Shown here piece after piece: positions 61,994-64,000 of a stretch of 64,000 bases of DNA (positions within the stretch are counted from its first letter, which is position 1; every line of letters begins with the position of its first letter). The DNA is taken from NCBI RefSeq assembly GCF_018860635.1, contig NZ_JAHKPT010000035.1, positions 436,241-500,240 of the forward strand, in the 5' to 3' direction. The DNA comes from Aliiglaciecola lipolytica (GTDB lineage: Bacteria > Pseudomonadota > Gammaproteobacteria > Enterobacterales > Alteromonadaceae). The position numbers were made by a program, and so were the translations under genes. A model generated the notes under the pieces. The model saw nothing but the letters and a program-made list of their open reading frames with translations. It made no database searches and was not told where the DNA came from.

Positions 61994-63151
61994 TTATTCT
62001 TTCGTAGTATTATGATTATTCATGAGCATGCGATAGGCCGACGGGGTTACGCCTTCGGTTTTTTTAAAGGCAGAATTAAACGTCGAGCGAGAGTTAAAGC
62101 CCGACTCCAGCGAGATATCAATAATTGATAAGGTTGTTGTAGTTAACAGTCTTTTTGCTTCTTCTACACGATAATTGTTAATGAACGAGAAAAAATTAAT
62201 CTGTAAATGCTGGGATAGGGTCTCGGAAATATGATTTTGAGATATGCCAATGGCTTCAGATAATCGGTGAAGGCTCAGTTCATTTTCACAAAATAAGCGT
62301 TCCCCTTGCATCACTTTGTGGAGTTTTACGGCAATTCTCTTCATTCTATCATCGTCTAATGCGGCTGCTCGAGGTTGCAAATCACTGTCTTTTGATTTGT
62401 CTGTTTCTGACAATAAAGGTTGATTAAGTGATAAGTGAGCAAACGCCAAAAGCAATAGTAAATTTAGCATTGGAATAACGACACCCGATCCAATCCAGCT
62501 TACGCCAATAAAATTCAATATATATTCAATGGTGTAAAGCACCCAAACACTACCCCATAAAAGTAGAATTGTGCGTAACCAATCCAGTGATTTTTTTTCA
62601 ATAACCGAAAACCTCTTCATGAGCTGAACTTTGTGGTTGTTTAGAAGCCGGTAGGTTGCGCTAAAATACAATAGCGTGGAGATTAAAAAGGTAAGGGTAG
62701 AGAGTAAGCAAGTTAGAAGAGCAAACTTGTAGAGTTCAGCATCTCGGGTGAGTGGATCCGCAAGAGAAAGTTTTTGTTCGGTGGTCAGCCCTAAGGCGAA
62801 AGGGAGCAATACTAAAATACCCAGTACGGGACCAATACTAGCTGTAAGCATAGATTTCGTGCTTAACACATTTGAGCGGGTCATCATGGAACGCGCGTAA
62901 AAGTAAAATGCGGGACCAATCAATGTCGCTAAGGGGAATTGTAATCCTACTAGATTGGGGAAATACCGATACCCACCTGACACCACAAGTAAATCACCAA
63001 ATGTATGAATAGAGAGAAATATCAGTACCCCGGTTAGATAGTAAGTGTGTTTTTGCCCGCCCCTAGCACTCAACAAAGTCTGAGCAATAGCAAGGCCTGC
63101 AATGCCCAGTTGAAATGAAAAGATTATTGTTGGTAACACTTTCACAATCAT
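61994..63151 (-). CDS. AraC-family regulator with a membrane-spanning sensor domain
   Basis: A 385-residue protein with seven or so N-terminal membrane helices (about 1-240) and a C-terminal AraC-type double HTH (about 285-380): LSLHRLSEAIGISQNHISET and SIIDISLESGFNSRSTFNSAF, ending KKTEGVTPSAYRM. It is a membrane-bound one-component regulator that probably senses a signal at or in the membrane. Its neighbours, DUF4386 and a serine hydrolase, are likely targets or partners. Confidence 0.86.
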   Translation of the reverse strand: MIVKVLPTIIFSFQLGIAGLAIAQTLLSARGGQKHTYYLTGVLIFLSIHTFGDLLVVSGGYRYFPNLVGLQFPLATLIGPAFYFYARSMMTRSNVLSTKSMLTASIGPVLGILVLLPFALGLTTEQKLSLADPLTRDAELYKFALLTCLLSTLTFLISTLLYFSATYRLLNNHKVQLMKRFSVIEKKSLDWLRTILLLWGSVWVLYTIEYILNFIGVSWIGSGVVIPMLNLLLLLAFAHLSLNQPLLSETDKSKDSDLQPRAAALDDDRMKRIAVKLHKVMQGERLFCENELSLHRLSEAIGISQNHISETLSQHLQINFFSFINNYRVEEAKRLLTTTTLSIIDISLESGFNSRSTFNSAFKKTEGVTPSAYRMLMNNHNTTKE

Positions 63152-63341
63152 TTGAGATTCTTTACTCGTTTTTTTAGGTTAGGGTTTCGATTTTGTTAGC
63201 CTGTATTATGGGATAAACAGACCGCAAAGGCCAAACCAAGATTTTCGCCATAAAGAGCTTATTTGGCTTAGAGGGCTTGAATATGAGATGGCTTAAATAT
63301 GCACCTAATTTTGATACTGGAAATTTGATGATTGGCAACTA

Positions 63342-64000
63342 TTAAATGGTCGAGCTGAAGCTAATTTGACGGGTAAAATACTCCTTCAAGAAGGTCAGTA
63401 ATAACCTCAGTTTTTTTGTGTTTGCAGTGCCTGGCGGGAACACACCATACACATTTATATCGCTGAATACATAGTCATCAAGTACTCTTTGTAAGGTGCC
63501 AGCTTGTATTTTAGGCCAAGCGTCATAAATAGGGATGCGGGCTAAACCGTGACCGGCTTCAACAAATGCAGTACGCGCCGCTGCATTATTAGTGCTAATA
63601 CTTCCTTGGGTGACAATACTATAAGCGCGACTGCCCTTTGTTAGGTTTACTACGCCTGAGGTTAATTTGTAAATTACCCATTGATGATTGGCTAAATCAG
63701 TATGATTCTTTGGTTTACCATATTGGCTAAAGTACTCTGGAGAACCGCACAAACAGGTTTTTAGGGTGGCAAGTTTACTTGCTTGTAAACCCGAGTCAGG
63801 TAAGGGGGCTCCGCGGACCGCCAAATCGATTCCTTCCTTCATAATATTCACCACTTCATCCGTAAGCATCACATCCAGCTCAATTTTAGGATGAATTTTT
63901 TTGAATTCATTCAGTGCAGGCACAATTGTTTGTAATCCAACATTTACCGGGCAGGTTATTTTAAGTAGGCCGATGGGTTCATTTTTGACATTTTCAATTT
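63342..64000 (-). CDS. LysR-family regulator, 5' end outside the window
   Basis: The reading frame continues past base 64000, so only the C-terminal effector-binding part is present (about 219 residues; the HTH lies to the right). It begins IENVKNEPIGLLKITCPVNV and continues VPALNEFKKIHPKIELDV, DLAVRGAPLPDSGL, LCGSPEYFSQYGKP and AGHGLARIPIYDAWP, the usual order in LysR (transcription factor GcvA/DsdC-like) substrate domains. The internal GTG at 63923 is not the true start. Confidence 0.88.
   Translation of the reverse strand, partial: IENVKNEPIGLLKITCPVNVGLQTIVPALNEFKKIHPKIELDVMLTDEVVNIMKEGIDLAVRGAPLPDSGLQASKLATLKTCLCGSPEYFSQYGKPKNHTDLANHQWVIYKLTSGVVNLTKGSRAYSIVTQGSISTNNAAARTAFVEAGHGLARIPIYDAWPKIQAGTLQRVLDDYVFSDINVYGVFPPGTANTKKLRLLLTFLKEYFTRQISFSSTI

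Noticed and set aside
61809-61994. 61-codon minus-strand ORF overlapping the AraC stop and the DUF4386 start
   Set aside because: It begins with a TAATG overlap, but most of it runs out of frame over the DUF4386 gene and the protein is not recognisable.
1-64000. tRNA, rRNA, CRISPR, insertion sequences, riboswitches
   Set aside because: None was recognised by reading both strands; short or diverged copies could be missed without computation.

Overview
The window is a continuous stretch of chromosome from a gammaproteobacterium. The best guess is a marine Alteromonadales (Alteromonas/Glaciecola/Paraglaciecola group). The guess rests on moderate GC, a polar-flagellum toolkit (MotY, HubP/FimV, FlgO-type lipoproteins), and housekeeping gene order that still follows the E. 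coli smrB|prmB-aroC ... epmC ... yfcL-mnmC|fabB ... pdxB-asd-truA-accD-folC-dedD-cvpA-purF block. The genus is inference. No rRNA, tRNA, CRISPR array, insertion sequence or integrase was seen.

Layout. 1-9.8 kb: the 3' part of lysS, a convergent panE-vanZ-like-pseudouridine synthase group, an orphan Hpt protein, a large M16 peptidase lipoprotein, gshA, an SLT-type lipoprotein and a solitary, degenerate AlgD-like NAD-binding domain. 9.9-24.9 kb: an FNR-type promoter driving a 40-residue membrane protein, smrB divergent from prmB-aroC-MFS, a retropepsin-like protease, a minus-strand operon (CBM9-like, FFLEELY-type, thioesterase), epmC-NAD kinase-like-yfcL, a sigma-54-like promoter with three tandem FlgO-type lipoproteins, and mnmC. 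25-30 kb: fabB, a CRP-like regulator divergent from a class II aldolase, a tandem 40-bp repeat, an FKBP isomerase and an M20 peptidase.

30.1-36.3 kb is the clearest accessory segment. It holds a 1332-residue DUF4157 protein of the kind found as cargo of extracellular contractile injection systems, with no injection-system structural genes in the window. Next to it are a short-chain dehydrogenase broken by an in-frame TAA and an intact fumarylacetoacetate-hydrolase-family gene, which look like the remains of a deoxy-sugar acid (L-fuconate-type) pathway.

36.3-51.8 kb returns to the housekeeping block: DUF3291, pdxB, asd, hubP/fimV, truA, accD, folC, dedD, cvpA, purF, then rnt divergent from motY, which has a good sigma-28 promoter. 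51.8-64 kb: glpQ, a LysR gene divergent from an MFS-MFS-peroxiredoxin operon with a LysR C-terminal remnant just past its stop, an M28 peptidase, a sigma-54-like promoter upstream of two tightly coupled unknown genes, a serine hydrolase-DUF4386-AraC cluster, and a LysR gene cut by the right edge.

How the parts fit: much of the window is ordinary biosynthesis and RNA/translation maintenance. A second layer is polar-flagellum satellite loci scattered away from any main flagellar cluster: the FlgO trio, HubP, MotY and possibly the sigma-54 gene pair. The candidates for undescribed biology are the DUF4157 effector, the sigma-54-driven unknown pair, the FNR-controlled small membrane protein and the orphan AlgD-like domain.
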